Shown here: piece by piece, positions 27,380 to 35,486 of the stretch | Position numbering within the stretch: the first letter of the stretch is position 1 | Layout: the number at the start of each line of letters is the position of its first letter | From: JADYZU01 sp964540965 | GTDB taxonomy: Bacteria > Pseudomonadota > Alphaproteobacteria > Rhodobacterales > Rhodobacteraceae | NCBI GenBank assembly: GCA_964540965.1 | Contig: CAZIOT010000019.1 | Location: 4,450 to 68,449 of the forward strand | DNA: 64,000 nt | Direction: 5' to 3' | Notes under the pieces: model-generated | Databases searched by the model: none | Seen by the model: only the letters and a program-made list of their open reading frames with translations | What the model was told of the DNA's origin: nothing | Program-made: the position numbers and the translations under genes

Positions 27380-28252
27380 ATGACCACCATCTCCCCCAGT
27401 TCTGTTGGCCAGTTGCTGTTTGTCACCCCGCCGGCGCTGAACTTTGCGCGCCTCGTCACCGAACTGACCGCGGCCCTGCCCGCGGTGACCGACCGGCCGC
27501 ATGTGCTGCGCTGGGACAACGAGGATGTCGCCGCCGTCGACCTGCCGGGGACGCGGATCGTGCTGGGCTATGACGAAGGGCTGCCCGGCGGCTGGGGCGC
27601 CTGCCTGTCCGTGTCGGTCGGCTGCGGACCCATGCCGGGCACCTGCGCCCTGTCCGACCGCGTGGCGGCTCTGGCGCGGATGATCACCGACCGCATCGCC
27701 TGCCGCCACCAGCCTGACGAGACGCGCTGGCACGAGGTCGGCGGCATCGTCGATGCCGATGCGCTTGACGCGCTGACCGCCACACTGACGCCCGCAACGC
27801 CGGTCGCGCCGCGCTTTGCCGACATCGACGGCGCGCTGGTTGACGGCACCGTCGCCCGTGTCGAGACCGCGCTGGCCGAGCGTGAGGCCGAACGCCATGC
27901 GCTCGAGGCGCGCGCCTGCGGGCCGCGGCGCCGCGGCCGCCGCCGTGCCCTGCCCCGGTCCCGTGCCGCCGCCCCCCCGCCGCAGGTCCAGCACATCGGC
28001 TGCCCGGAAAACCTGGCCCTGCGTGCCGCTCTTTACGGAGACGGGGCACCGCGGGCCACGCCGCAGATGCGCCTGGCGATCCATGCGATGAACGCGACGA
28101 TGATGGCGGTGTCGCTGCCGGTCGGTGCCGGGCTGATGACCTATGGCCTCTTGCGCGGTGAAAACCTGCATCTGTCGGCCCGTGCCGTGGCGCTTATCGG
28201 CGCGGCCATCGGCATCCTGCAATCGCCTGTCGCGCCCATGATCGGAATCTGA
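27380..28252 (+). CDS. Hypothetical protein, paralogue 1 of a pair
   Basis: 290 residues, function unknown. Residues 1-135 resemble those of the protein at 28613-29365: both have (S)xxQLLF...FxRLVxxLxxA near the start, then LRWDxxDxAxxD, RI(V/I)LxxxxxLxG, and DR..R.ARMI..RIA.RH.PDxxxW. The central part (about 160-200) is Arg-rich (CGPRRRGRRRALPRSR) and the C-terminus has two hydrophobic segments (about 230-250 and 262-285), so it may be membrane-anchored. ATG 27380 is chosen over the in-frame start 60 codons upstream because GGAGG (27370-27374) precedes it. Confidence 0.78.
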   Translation: MTTISPSSVGQLLFVTPPALNFARLVTELTAALPAVTDRPHVLRWDNEDVAAVDLPGTRIVLGYDEGLPGGWGACLSVSVGCGPMPGTCALSDRVAALARMITDRIACRHQPDETRWHEVGGIVDADALDALTATLTPATPVAPRFADIDGALVDGTVARVETALAEREAERHALEARACGPRRRGRRRALPRSRAAAPPPQVQHIGCPENLALRAALYGDGAPRATPQMRLAIHAMNATMMAVSLPVGAGLMTYGLLRGENLHLSARAVALIGAAIGILQSPVAPMIGI

Positions 28253-28259
28253 TCCTGCA

Positions 28260-28457
28260 ATGACCGACCTGACCCAGGGCCAAGACGCCCCCGCCGATCC
28301 CGAGCCCGAGCCCTGGGCCCCCGCCTTTCTTGGTCTTGTCGCCACCGCGGGCCTGTGGTCCTTTGGATTGGCGGCGCTGTCGGGCTGCGCCCTGCCCTGG
28401 GCCTGCACGACCGCGGGGCGGATCGACCCCGCGCTTCTGGCGCTACTCCACCGCTAG
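28260..28457 (+). CDS. Small single-pass membrane protein between the two paralogues
   Basis: 65 residues: an acidic, proline-rich N-terminus (PADPEPEPWAP), one hydrophobic helix (about 25-47) with two cysteines (GCALPWACTTAG), and a short C-terminal end. It starts 8 bases after the upstream paralogue's stop, so it is probably cotranscribed with it. No family recognised. Confidence 0.6.
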   Translation: MTDLTQGQDAPADPEPEPWAPAFLGLVATAGLWSFGLAALSGCALPWACTTAGRIDPALLALLHR

Positions 28458-28491
28458 GTGGAAACAAACCCCGCTTCCAGGATGGAATTGT

Positions 28492-28528
28492 CATTGTGGC
28501 GGAAACCGGGGCCGGTGCCGCCACAATG
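28492..28528 (+). promoter_or_regulatory. Strong leader hairpin upstream of paralogue 2
   Basis: Perfect 11-base arms CATTGTGGCGG (28492-28502) and CCGCCACAATG (28518-28528) enclose an inner stem ACCGG/CCGGT, forming an almost continuous 16-pair hairpin. It lies 85 bases before the ATG of the second paralogue. No T-run follows, so it is more likely an operator or a structured leader than a terminator. Confidence 0.55.
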
Positions 28529-28612
28529 TCCCTGCGATTCCGCGATTGTTTCGTCTTGGCGCCCCAATCGGCCCCCAGTCTCGACCCAGGAACCAATCGA
28601 GCAGAGGCTAAA

Positions 28613-29365
28613 ATGCCCCAGACCCATGTGAGGCCGACCAATACCATCGCGCAACTGCTGTTCGCGCGGACGCCGGTGCTGGACTTCCCGCGGCTTGTCG
28701 GTGACCTTGATGCCGCCTTCCGCAACTGCCCCGAAGAGGGGCGCGCCCTGCGCTGGGATCACGACGATCTTGCCGTGCTGGACGTGCAGGCCAGCCGCAT
28801 CATCCTCAGCTTCGCCGCCGACCTTTCAGGCGCCCATGCCGCCAGCCTGACCGTCGGCGTCGGCTATGGCCCCGGCACCGGGGCGCCGGGGCTGGCCCTG
28901 CGGCAATCGACCATCGCCCGGATGATCGTCGAACGCATCGCCGGACGGCATCATCCCGACACCGTCCTGTGGCAGGAGACGGCCGAGGCGCTGGACGAGA
29001 CCCTGCTTGACCGCCTGACGGCGGCGCAGGACATCCGCAACGCGGCGCCGCTTCGGACCGATCCGCGCGCCCGCGCCCGCTTTGCCGTCGACCAGACGGC
29101 CGCCATCGCCCGCACCCCGCGCGCGCCCTCTCTCCGCGACAGCCTGTCGGGCGCCGACCGTCCGGCGCTGACCACCGCCAGCCGCGTGGTGATGAAGGCG
29201 CGCGATACCACGCTCGTCATCGCCCGCATGTCGGCACAGGCCTACGAGATCACCCGCGGTCGCCTCGAACGCGCCCGCGATCCGCAGGTCGTGTTGCGCA
29301 CGATCCTGGGCCTGCCCGCCGCGACCGAGCCGCGCATCCGCCCGCGCCGCGTCGTCCCGGCCTGA
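28613..29365 (+). CDS. Hypothetical protein, paralogue 2 of a pair
   Basis: 250 residues, function unknown. The first 125 residues are homologous to the protein at 27380-28252, with the same spacing of LLFARTP.LDFPRLVGDLDAAF, ALRWDHDDLAVLD and RMIVERIAGRHHPDTVLW. The remainder is helical and basic (ARDTTLVIARMSAQAYEITRGRLERA) and lacks the hydrophobic C-terminus of paralogue 1, so this one is probably soluble. AGAGGCTAAA lies before the ATG. The stop is 4 bases from the convergent DUF3445 gene. Confidence 0.78.
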   Translation: MPQTHVRPTNTIAQLLFARTPVLDFPRLVGDLDAAFRNCPEEGRALRWDHDDLAVLDVQASRIILSFAADLSGAHAASLTVGVGYGPGTGAPGLALRQSTIARMIVERIAGRHHPDTVLWQETAEALDETLLDRLTAAQDIRNAAPLRTDPRARARFAVDQTAAIARTPRAPSLRDSLSGADRPALTTASRVVMKARDTTLVIARMSAQAYEITRGRLERARDPQVVLRTILGLPAATEPRIRPRRVVPA

Positions 29366-29368
29366 GGG

Positions 29369-30100
29369 TCAGGCCCGCGCCAGACTGGTGTGGATGGTGA
29401 AAACCACCGCGCCGGACCGCGGCAGGCGCCGGATCGTCTGCCGCTCGCTGCGCAGATAGGGGGATGTGGGCCGGCCGACCGGGCGGGGGTTCGCCTCGGT
29501 ATGCGGCTGGAACAGCGCCGGGTCGTCATAGCGCAAGAGGTTGGCGCGCCACAGCGGCCGATCCCCGGGCACCATGTCGAACATCCGCTGCACCCGCGCC
29601 GCGATCCCGGCGTCATAGCGCGCCACCGGCACATGGATCCGCCTCAGCGGATGGCCGATCTTTTCGGCCAGCGTCCAGGCGGCGGGAAAGCACAGCAGCG
29701 CCGCGGTCAGCACATGTTCGTCGCCCTGCTTCTGATGGATGCAGAAATCCTCCTGCACCAGCCGCGACAGGGTGCCTAGCGGGTCGTCGCGGTCCACCGC
29801 CACCGTCACGCCATCGGGGCGGGTCACGCCCTGCCCGACGGCAAAGCCGTGCTGCGGCAGTTCGGCCAGCACGGCATCCAGCAGTTCGTCGCAGGCCGCC
29901 TCTGCCCCCGGCAGCACCCCGATCACATCGGCACGGCGCTGCGCCACCAGCCGCGCCTTTTCGGCGATCTGCGCGGCCCAGGCGGCATCGACGCGCAGCC
30001 ATTCGCCGGGCGCCACCGGATACATCTGCGGCAACCGCGCCTCGGCCGCCGCGATCTGGGCGGGCGGGATAAGGGGGAGAATCCATGGCACATCAGGCAT
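29369..30100 (-). CDS. DUF3445 family protein, heme-dependent oxidative N-demethylase-like
   Basis: 243 residues of the DUF3445 family, whose studied members are heme-containing oxidative N-demethylase subunits acting on dimethylamine. Landmarks are EWLRVD, VQEDFCIHQK, LLCFPAAWTLAEKIGHPL, IHVPVARYD and RANLLRYDDPALF..HTEANPR, then YLRSERQTIRRLPRSGAVVFTIHT. It stands alone; no reductase or other HODM subunit gene is next to it. The start at 30100 is the first ATG giving a family-like N-terminus. Substrate is unknown. Confidence 0.82.
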   Translation of the reverse strand: MPDVPWILPLIPPAQIAAAEARLPQMYPVAPGEWLRVDAAWAAQIAEKARLVAQRRADVIGVLPGAEAACDELLDAVLAELPQHGFAVGQGVTRPDGVTVAVDRDDPLGTLSRLVQEDFCIHQKQGDEHVLTAALLCFPAAWTLAEKIGHPLRRIHVPVARYDAGIAARVQRMFDMVPGDRPLWRANLLRYDDPALFQPHTEANPRPVGRPTSPYLRSERQTIRRLPRSGAVVFTIHTSLARA

Positions 30101-30193
30101 GTGCCCTTCATCGCAACCCCAAAGCCCGCCTGCAAGCCGTTGCGAGCCATCGCGCCGGCGCCTAACCTCCGGACAACCCATGGAGACACCCCA

Positions 30194-30724
30194 ATGCCCG
30201 TCATTCTTGCCGTTCTCGCCATCGCCGCCGGGGTGATCTTCTGGACCATGCGCGCCCGCAACGCGGTGGGAGCGGCGCGGGAACTGGCCGACATGGCGGG
30301 CGACGTGATGTCGGCCGCCCGCCGCTTCGGCTTTCGCCGGCGTTACAACGAACATCCCGTCGACAGCCTGACCGATGGCGATGTCGCCATCGCCGGGCTG
30401 GGCATCGCCTTCATGGAACTGGGCGGCCTGCCGTCGACCCAGCAGCACGAGGCGCTGATGGCAAGCCTGCGCGACCGGCTGGGGCATGGCGCGAAAAAGG
30501 CGCAAGAGGCTGTGGTGCTGGGCCGCTGGCTGGTCAACGAATGCGGCGGCCCGGATGCGGGCTTTGCCCGGCTGGGCAAACGGCTGGTCCGCCTGCAGGG
30601 CGCGGCGGCGTTCGAACCGGCGACCGGGGTGCTGCGCGATGTGGCGGCCGCCGGTCACGGACAGGTCAGCGACCGCCAGCGCGAGGCGATGGAGGATCTG
30701 GTCCGCCTGTTCCGGCCGCGGTGA
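30194..30724 (+). CDS. Hypothetical membrane-anchored helical protein
   Basis: 176 residues. One N-terminal membrane helix (about 2-18) is followed by a basic patch (MRARN, RRFGFRRRYNE) and a helical soluble domain (about 55-170) with DSLTDGDVAIAGLGIAFMELGGLPS. The overall shape recalls TerB-like helical domains, but no clear signature supports that. GAGACACCCCA precedes the ATG. Divergent from the DUF3445 gene. Function unknown. Confidence 0.75.
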   Translation: MPVILAVLAIAAGVIFWTMRARNAVGAARELADMAGDVMSAARRFGFRRRYNEHPVDSLTDGDVAIAGLGIAFMELGGLPSTQQHEALMASLRDRLGHGAKKAQEAVVLGRWLVNECGGPDAGFARLGKRLVRLQGAAAFEPATGVLRDVAAAGHGQVSDRQREAMEDLVRLFRPR

Positions 30725-30801
30725 AATCGGGCGTTTCCTGTCGCTTTCCGGCCTGCCCGCCGCCCCGTTCCGCGCCAGCATCACGGGCAGCGGAGGCAGC
30801 C

Positions 30802-32130
30802 ATGCATTACAGCGACAGACGCAAGATCGACCCCCACCGCGGCGACCGGCTGGCCGACGGCAGCCCCAACGACAACGACCGGGTGGAAATCGGGCCGACG
30901 CAACTGGCCTTTGCCGAATGGCAGGCTGCGGGGCTGGTGCCGCCCGATCTGACCGCGATGCGGCTCTGGCGCTGGCAACGGCTGACGGCGGCGGTGACAG
31001 AGCGCGACATCGGCGGCCTCCTGATGTTCGATCCGCTCAACATCCGCTACGCCACCGACACCACCAACATGCAGCTCTGGAACAGCCACAATCCGTTCCG
31101 CGCCTGCCTGCTGTGCGCCGACGGCCATATGGTGATGTGGGAATACCGCAATTCGCCGTTCCTCGTGACCTTCAATCCGCTGGTGACCGAGCTTCGCCAT
31201 GGCGCCAGCTTCTTCTACAACGTCAGCGGCGACGCGACCGAGGCCGACGCCCGCAGCTTTGCCGCGCAGGTGGACGAGGTGATGCGCCTGCACGCCGGGG
31301 CGAACCGGCGGCTGGCGGTGGACAAGATCATGATCCACGGGCTGCGCGCGCTGGAACGCGCCGGGTTCGCGGTGCTCGAGGGCGAGGTGATCACCGAGCG
31401 CACCCGCGCCATCAAGGGCCCCGAGGATATCCGCGCCATGCGCTGCGCCCATCACGCCTGCGAAAGCGCCATCGCGGAAATGGAGGCCTTTGCCCGCGCC
31501 GAAGTGCCGGGGGGCGGGGTCAGCGAGGATGACATCTGGGCCGAACTGCACAAGGGCAACATCCGCCGCGGCGGCGAATGGATCGAAACGCGGCTGCTCG
31601 CCTCGGGTCCGCGCACCAATCCGTGGTTCCAGGAATGCGGGCCGCGGATCGTGCAACCCGATGAAATCGTCGCCTTCGACACCGACCTGATCGGCTGCTA
31701 CGGGATTTGCGTCGACATTTCGCGGACCTGGTGGATCGGCGACGGCCGGCCCACGAACGAGATGCGCGCGGCCTTTGCCCATGCCCGCGACCATATCGAC
31801 CAGAACATGGCGATGCTGAAACCCGGGGTGTTGATCCGCGACCTGACCTTCGGCGGCCACCGGCTGGACGACCGCTACTGGAAGCAGAAATATTCCTGCA
31901 AGATGCACGGCGTCGGGCTTTGCGACGAATGGCCCTTCGTGCCCTATCCGGATGGCTGGGTCGACGGCGCGTTCGACGTGGAACTGCAGCCCGGCATGGT
32001 TCTGTGTGTCGAGGCTTTGGTCAGCCCTGAGGGCGGCGATTTCTCGATCAAGCTGGAAGACCAGGTGCTGATCACCGAGGCCGGGCACGAGAACCTGACG
32101 ACCTACCCCTTCGACCCGCGGCTGGGCTGA
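30802..32130 (+). CDS. dddP: DMSP lyase DddP (M24 peptidase-fold)
   Basis: Cleaves dimethylsulfoniopropionate to dimethyl sulfide and acrylate using a metal centre in an aminopeptidase-P-like fold. 442 residues, the normal DddP length. RKIDPHRGDRLADGSPNDNDR at the N-terminus and MFDPLNIRYATDTTNMQLWN are characteristic of DddP rather than of peptidases. Expected metal ligands are in FDTDLIGCYGICVDISR (two or three Asp), MHGVGLCDEW (His), VEALVSPEGG (Glu) and KLEDQVLI (Glu). GGAGGCAGCC sits before ATG 30802. No DMSP transporter or acrylate gene is adjacent. A plain M24 peptidase is the less likely alternative. Confidence 0.9.
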   Translation: MHYSDRRKIDPHRGDRLADGSPNDNDRVEIGPTQLAFAEWQAAGLVPPDLTAMRLWRWQRLTAAVTERDIGGLLMFDPLNIRYATDTTNMQLWNSHNPFRACLLCADGHMVMWEYRNSPFLVTFNPLVTELRHGASFFYNVSGDATEADARSFAAQVDEVMRLHAGANRRLAVDKIMIHGLRALERAGFAVLEGEVITERTRAIKGPEDIRAMRCAHHACESAIAEMEAFARAEVPGGGVSEDDIWAELHKGNIRRGGEWIETRLLASGPRTNPWFQECGPRIVQPDEIVAFDTDLIGCYGICVDISRTWWIGDGRPTNEMRAAFAHARDHIDQNMAMLKPGVLIRDLTFGGHRLDDRYWKQKYSCKMHGVGLCDEWPFVPYPDGWVDGAFDVELQPGMVLCVEALVSPEGGDFSIKLEDQVLITEAGHENLTTYPFDPRLG

Positions 32131-32132
32131 AA

Positions 32133-32178
32133 CCGAAGTCCATATGGACTTCGGCTGCGGTTTCCATATGGAAACCGC
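32133..32178. repeat. Double palindrome 2 (CCATATGG class)
   Basis: Two perfect 22-base palindromes between convergent dddP and the DUF6314 gene: 32133-32154 with half-site CCGAAGTCCAT, and 32157-32178 with half-site GCGGTTTCCAT, separated by CT. Both centres are CCATATGG and lie 24 bases apart. The second palindrome ends on the first base of the DUF6314 stop codon. It is the reverse-order counterpart of the unit at 43201-43246. Confidence 0.88.
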
Positions 32179-32582
32179 TAGCGGGCAAAGGTGGTGTGCA
32201 TCCGGTAATCCTTCCGTGGCCCCGACACCTGCCAGACCGCTGACCACTCGGGCCAGCGGGCAAAGTCATACTCCACCCGATACAGGTCCGCGCCGCAGGG
32301 ATGGTCGCTGCCCGCCGCCCGCCCGGCAGGGGTGAAACGGTGGAACGGCCGACCGTCCTCGAACAGCACCGCGACGCCTTCCGCCCCGAACTGCCACAAA
32401 TAGCCGCGCCGCGCCTCGAACGCGCCGGCGCCGGTCTGCAATATCCCCCGCTCGGCATAGGACAGGCCCCCCGGCACCGGCGCAAAGACCGCGGTGCCGT
32501 CGAACCGCCCTGCCCCGGCCAGCCGGTCGTCGATCCGGCGGGCCACCGTCCAGGCGCCGATGAAATCCTCCGGCCCAAGCAT
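32178..32582 (-). CDS. DUF6314 family protein
   Basis: 134 residues, a small beta-rich protein of the DUF6314 type (lipocalin-like fold suspected). Landmarks are FIGAWTVARRIDD, GLSYAERGIL, YLWQF, VLFEDGRPFHRF and the C-terminal YRVEYDFARWPEWSAVWQVSGPRKDYRMHTTF. The start at 32582 follows a G-rich GGGGGGCAAGGG sequence. Function unknown. Convergent with dddP. Confidence 0.8.
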   Translation of the reverse strand: MLGPEDFIGAWTVARRIDDRLAGAGRFDGTAVFAPVPGGLSYAERGILQTGAGAFEARRGYLWQFGAEGVAVLFEDGRPFHRFTPAGRAAGSDHPCGADLYRVEYDFARWPEWSAVWQVSGPRKDYRMHTTFAR

Positions 32583-32645
32583 CCCTTGCCCCCCGTGCCC
32601 GGCAATCCTAGAAGGCCCGCGTCCCCGCTGCCAGAGGTCCTGCCG

Positions 32646-33962
32646 ATGATCCCCCGCTATTCCCGCCCCGAGATGGTCGCCCTCTGGTCGCCCGAGACCC
32701 GCTTCCGCATCTGGTTCGAGATCGAGGCCCATGCCTGTGACGCCCAGGCCGCGCTTGGCGTGATCCCGCCAGAGAATGCCGCGGCGGTTTGGAAGGCAAA
32801 GGAGGCCACCTTTGACGTGGCCCGCATCGACGAAATCGAGGCGGTGACGAAACATGACGTGATCGCCTTCCTGACCCATCTGGCCGAGATCGTCGGCGCC
32901 GACGAGGCGCGCTTTGTCCATCAGGGCATGACCAGTTCCGACGTGCTGGACACCACGCTGAACATCCAGCTCGTCCGCGCCGCCGATATCCTGCTGGCCG
33001 ACCTTGACCGGGTGCTGGCCGCGCTGAAAAAGCGCGCCTACGAACACAAGGACACGATCCGCATCGGCCGCAGCCACGGCATCCATGCCGAACCGACGAC
33101 CATGGGCCTGACCTTCGCCCGCTTCCATGCCGAGATGGACCGCAACCGCGCCCGCCTGCGCGCCGCGCGGGCCGAGGTCGCGACCGGGGCGATTTCCGGC
33201 GCCGTCGGCACCTTTGCCAATATCGACCCGGCGGTCGAGGCGCATGTCTGCAAGATGATGGGTCTAACGCCCGAACCGATCAGCACGCAAGTGATCCCGC
33301 GCGACCGCCATGCGATGTATTTCGCCACCCTTGGCGTCATCGCCAGCAGCATGGAAAACCTCGCCATCGAAATCCGCCACATGCAGCGGACCGAAGTGCT
33401 TGAGGCCGAGGAATATTTCAGCCCCGGCCAGAAGGGGTCAAGCGCCATGCCGCACAAGCGCAATCCGGTGCTGACCGAAAACCTGACCGGCCTCGCCCGG
33501 CTGGTGCGCATGGCGGTGGTCCCGGCGATGGAGAATGTGGCGCTGTGGCACGAGCGTGACATCAGCCATTCCAGCGTCGAACGCGCCATCGGACCGGATG
33601 CGACGGTCACGCTGGACTTTGCCCTGAACCGGCTGGCCGGCGTCATCGAAAAGCTGGTGGTCTATCCCGGGAACATGCTGAAGAACCTCAACAAATTCAG
33701 CGGTCTTGTCATGTCGCAGCGCGTGCTTCTGGCTCTGACGCAGGCCGGTGTCAGCCGCGAGGATGCCTATCGGCTGGTGCAGCGCAACGCGATGAAGGTC
33801 TGGGAACAGGGGGCGGATTTCAAGGCCGAGCTTCTGGCCGACCCCGAGGTGACAGCGGCGCTTTCGCCTGCCGAGATCGAAGAGAAATTCGATCTGGCCT
33901 ACCACACCAAACATGTCGACACGATCTTTGCGCGGGTGTTCGGCACGGCCGAAGGCGCATAG
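32646..33962 (+). CDS. purB: Adenylosuccinate lyase
   Basis: Fumarase-superfamily lyase acting twice in purine synthesis (SAICAR and adenylosuccinate cleavage). 438 residues. The superfamily signature GSSAMPHKRNP holds the catalytic Ser loop; TSSDVLDT and GRSHGIHAEPTT are the other two conserved regions. ATG 32646 gives the standard N-terminus MIPRYSRPEMVALWSPETRF; AGGTCCTG lies just upstream. Divergent from the DUF6314 gene. Confidence 0.97.
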   Translation: MIPRYSRPEMVALWSPETRFRIWFEIEAHACDAQAALGVIPPENAAAVWKAKEATFDVARIDEIEAVTKHDVIAFLTHLAEIVGADEARFVHQGMTSSDVLDTTLNIQLVRAADILLADLDRVLAALKKRAYEHKDTIRIGRSHGIHAEPTTMGLTFARFHAEMDRNRARLRAARAEVATGAISGAVGTFANIDPAVEAHVCKMMGLTPEPISTQVIPRDRHAMYFATLGVIASSMENLAIEIRHMQRTEVLEAEEYFSPGQKGSSAMPHKRNPVLTENLTGLARLVRMAVVPAMENVALWHERDISHSSVERAIGPDATVTLDFALNRLAGVIEKLVVYPGNMLKNLNKFSGLVMSQRVLLALTQAGVSREDAYRLVQRNAMKVWEQGADFKAELLADPEVTAALSPAEIEEKFDLAYHTKHVDTIFARVFGTAEGA

Positions 33963-34018
33963 ACCCGCCGCGGGCCGGCCCACCCCCCGGTGGCCGACCC
34001 CGCAAGGGGAATCCGGAA

Positions 34019-34669
34019 TCACGCCATGGCGGGCGCGTGAACCACGGCATGTTGCGGCAAATGCGTCGGCCGCGGCGCGGCGACGGCATCTCGGCCGGCG
34101 GGCATCGCCAGAACGGCATATTGCCGACCGTCATCATTGCGATAGGGCTCGCCGATGCGTTCGGCCGCATAGCCCAGTTGCCGCAACGCCCGCATCAGCG
34201 CCAGCGGCGACAGCGACATCAGCCGGTTGGCGCCGGCATTGCCCGCAACCTCGATCAGGCCGTCGACGATCAGCGACAGGCACAGGCTGCGGTCGGCATG
34301 GGCGCGCAACTCGTCCGAGATCACCAGCCGCGTGCATTCCCAGACCCGCGGGTTCGCCACCTCGCCGCCCATGATGTCGGCGGGAATGTCGACCAGCTTG
34401 CCCTGCACCGCGTCGCGCAGCATGTAGGTATGGCTGCCCCAGGCCGCAGTGGTCGCCATCGCCCGCGCCCCGCCCACGACTTGGCCGTCGACCAGGACCA
34501 GCGAATACCAGGCCAGCGGGTTGTCGTACTGGTCCATTTCCACGTCGTCGTCATGAGGAATGTCCCAGCCCAACTGGTCGACGAAGAAGCGTTTGCGCAG
34601 GCGCAGGAAGTCGTAGAACGCCGTCCCGTAGAGGTGGAGCGATTTCATGTTGAAGGTGATGTGGTCCAT
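34019..34669 (-). CDS. luxI: Acyl-homoserine-lactone synthase (LuxI family)
   Basis: Makes an N-acyl-homoserine lactone signal from SAM and an acyl carrier. 216 residues. Conserved LuxI positions are visible: the RLRKRFFVDQLGW segment (Arg25, Phe29, Trp35), Asp46/Asp49 in EMDQYDN, Arg69 in GGARAMAT, and Glu101/Arg104 in WECTRLVI. The start at 34669 (MDHITF) has AAGGAGA 7 bases upstream, which also forms the 3' arm of a short hairpin. Located downstream of a luxR gene on the same strand. The acyl chain cannot be predicted. Confidence 0.93.
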   Translation of the reverse strand: MDHITFNMKSLHLYGTAFYDFLRLRKRFFVDQLGWDIPHDDDVEMDQYDNPLAWYSLVLVDGQVVGGARAMATTAAWGSHTYMLRDAVQGKLVDIPADIMGGEVANPRVWECTRLVISDELRAHADRSLCLSLIVDGLIEVAGNAGANRLMSLSPLALMRALRQLGYAAERIGEPYRNDDGRQYAVLAMPAGRDAVAAPRPTHLPQHAVVHAPAMA

Positions 34670-34674
34670 TCGTG

Positions 34675-34691
34675 CTCTCCTTAGTGGAGAG
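34675..34691 (-). promoter_or_regulatory. Hairpin sequestering the luxI ribosome-binding site
   Basis: In the minus-strand mRNA, CUCUCC (34691-34686) and GGAGAG (34680-34675) pair around the 5-base loop ACUAA. GGAGAG is the luxI Shine-Dalgarno, ending 5 bases before the AUG at 34669. A six-pair stem is modest, so it could tune translation rather than close it. Confidence 0.5.
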
Positions 34692-34774
34692 TCCATTTAG
34701 ACTCGACATCTCTTAATTGTTGATTCACCTCTGCCGTGTTTTCCCCTTGCGGGACGAAAATATTCCTGTTGCGG

Positions 34775-34793
34775 ACGGCAACGGGCAGCGAAC
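34775..34793 (-). promoter_or_regulatory. Weak candidate lux box upstream of luxI
   Basis: Dyad GTTGC (34778-34782) and GCAAC (34788-34792) with 5 bases between, about 110 bases upstream of the luxI start, in the size range of 18-20 base LuxR sites. It does not match the classical ACCTGT half-site closely and no -10 is visible at the expected distance, so this is tentative. Confidence 0.25.
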
Positions 34794-34877
34794 GCCCCTC
34801 TGCGCGGGGGCGCAACGGCATGATTCTGCCGACACGGGGGGCGAATCACCCCGACGATTCGCAGACCGGAAAAGGGA

Positions 34878-35486
34878 TCAGATCAGGCCATAGCCCCGGG
34901 CCAGGGTCGCCGCCTGCGCGCCGGTCGCGGCGCCCAGCTTGACCTTGGCGTTCTTGAGCCGCTGCTTGACAGCGCCCTCGGTCACGCCCAGTTCGTGCGC
35001 GATCTGCTTGAGCCGCATCCCGTCCTTGACCATGCGCAACGCCTCGAGTTCCGCCTGGGTCAGGTTGGTCGGCGGTTCGCGGTCCTGATGCAGCTGGATG
35101 ACATGCGCCTCGAGCAGGCCCATCTCGTCATCGGTATATTCGCGGTCGGCGCGGACAAAGCTGCCGAACGACCGCAGGCCGGCGGAATTGTCGTCGAACA
35201 CCGACATGGCGACGCCATAAAGCAGCCCGTGGTCGCGGGCATGGTTCATGATGTTGCGCGGATCGGCGACGGGAATGGCGCTCCAGCGGATGGCGCCGGC
35301 GTTCTGGTAACACCAGCGGATCACCGGATCGAACAGCATGAAGCGTTCGCGGGTATAGTATTCGACCCATTCCGGGGGAAAGGCGTTGATCTCTTCCATA
35401 GGGAAGGCAAAGCCCACGCGCAGCGCAAGATAGTAGCCGACCGGGGCAAGTTCCCGCATCGTTTCAGCTTTCAGCAATGTGGCCAT
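34878..35486 (-). CDS. luxR: LuxR-family quorum-sensing transcription factor
   Basis: 202 residues: an autoinducer-binding domain (about 1-130) and a C-terminal helix-turn-helix (about 140-200; LTQAELEALRMVKDGMRLKQIAHELGVTEGAVKQRL). The ligand-pocket residues conserved in LuxR proteins are visible as Trp40, Tyr44, Asp53 and Trp68. It is encoded 208 bases upstream of luxI on the same strand, so it probably controls luxI in response to the signal LuxI makes. Divergent from the HTH-less LuxR homologue. Confidence 0.93.
   Translation of the reverse strand: MATLLKAETMRELAPVGYYLALRVGFAFPMEEINAFPPEWVEYYTRERFMLFDPVIRWCYQNAGAIRWSAIPVADPRNIMNHARDHGLLYGVAMSVFDDNSAGLRSFGSFVRADREYTDDEMGLLEAHVIQLHQDREPPTNLTQAELEALRMVKDGMRLKQIAHELGVTEGAVKQRLKNAKVKLGAATGAQAATLARGYGLI

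Noticed and set aside
30101..30784. N-terminal extension of the DUF3445 protein to 471 residues
   Set aside because: It would run antisense to the gene at 30194-30724 and shows no DUF3445 similarity.
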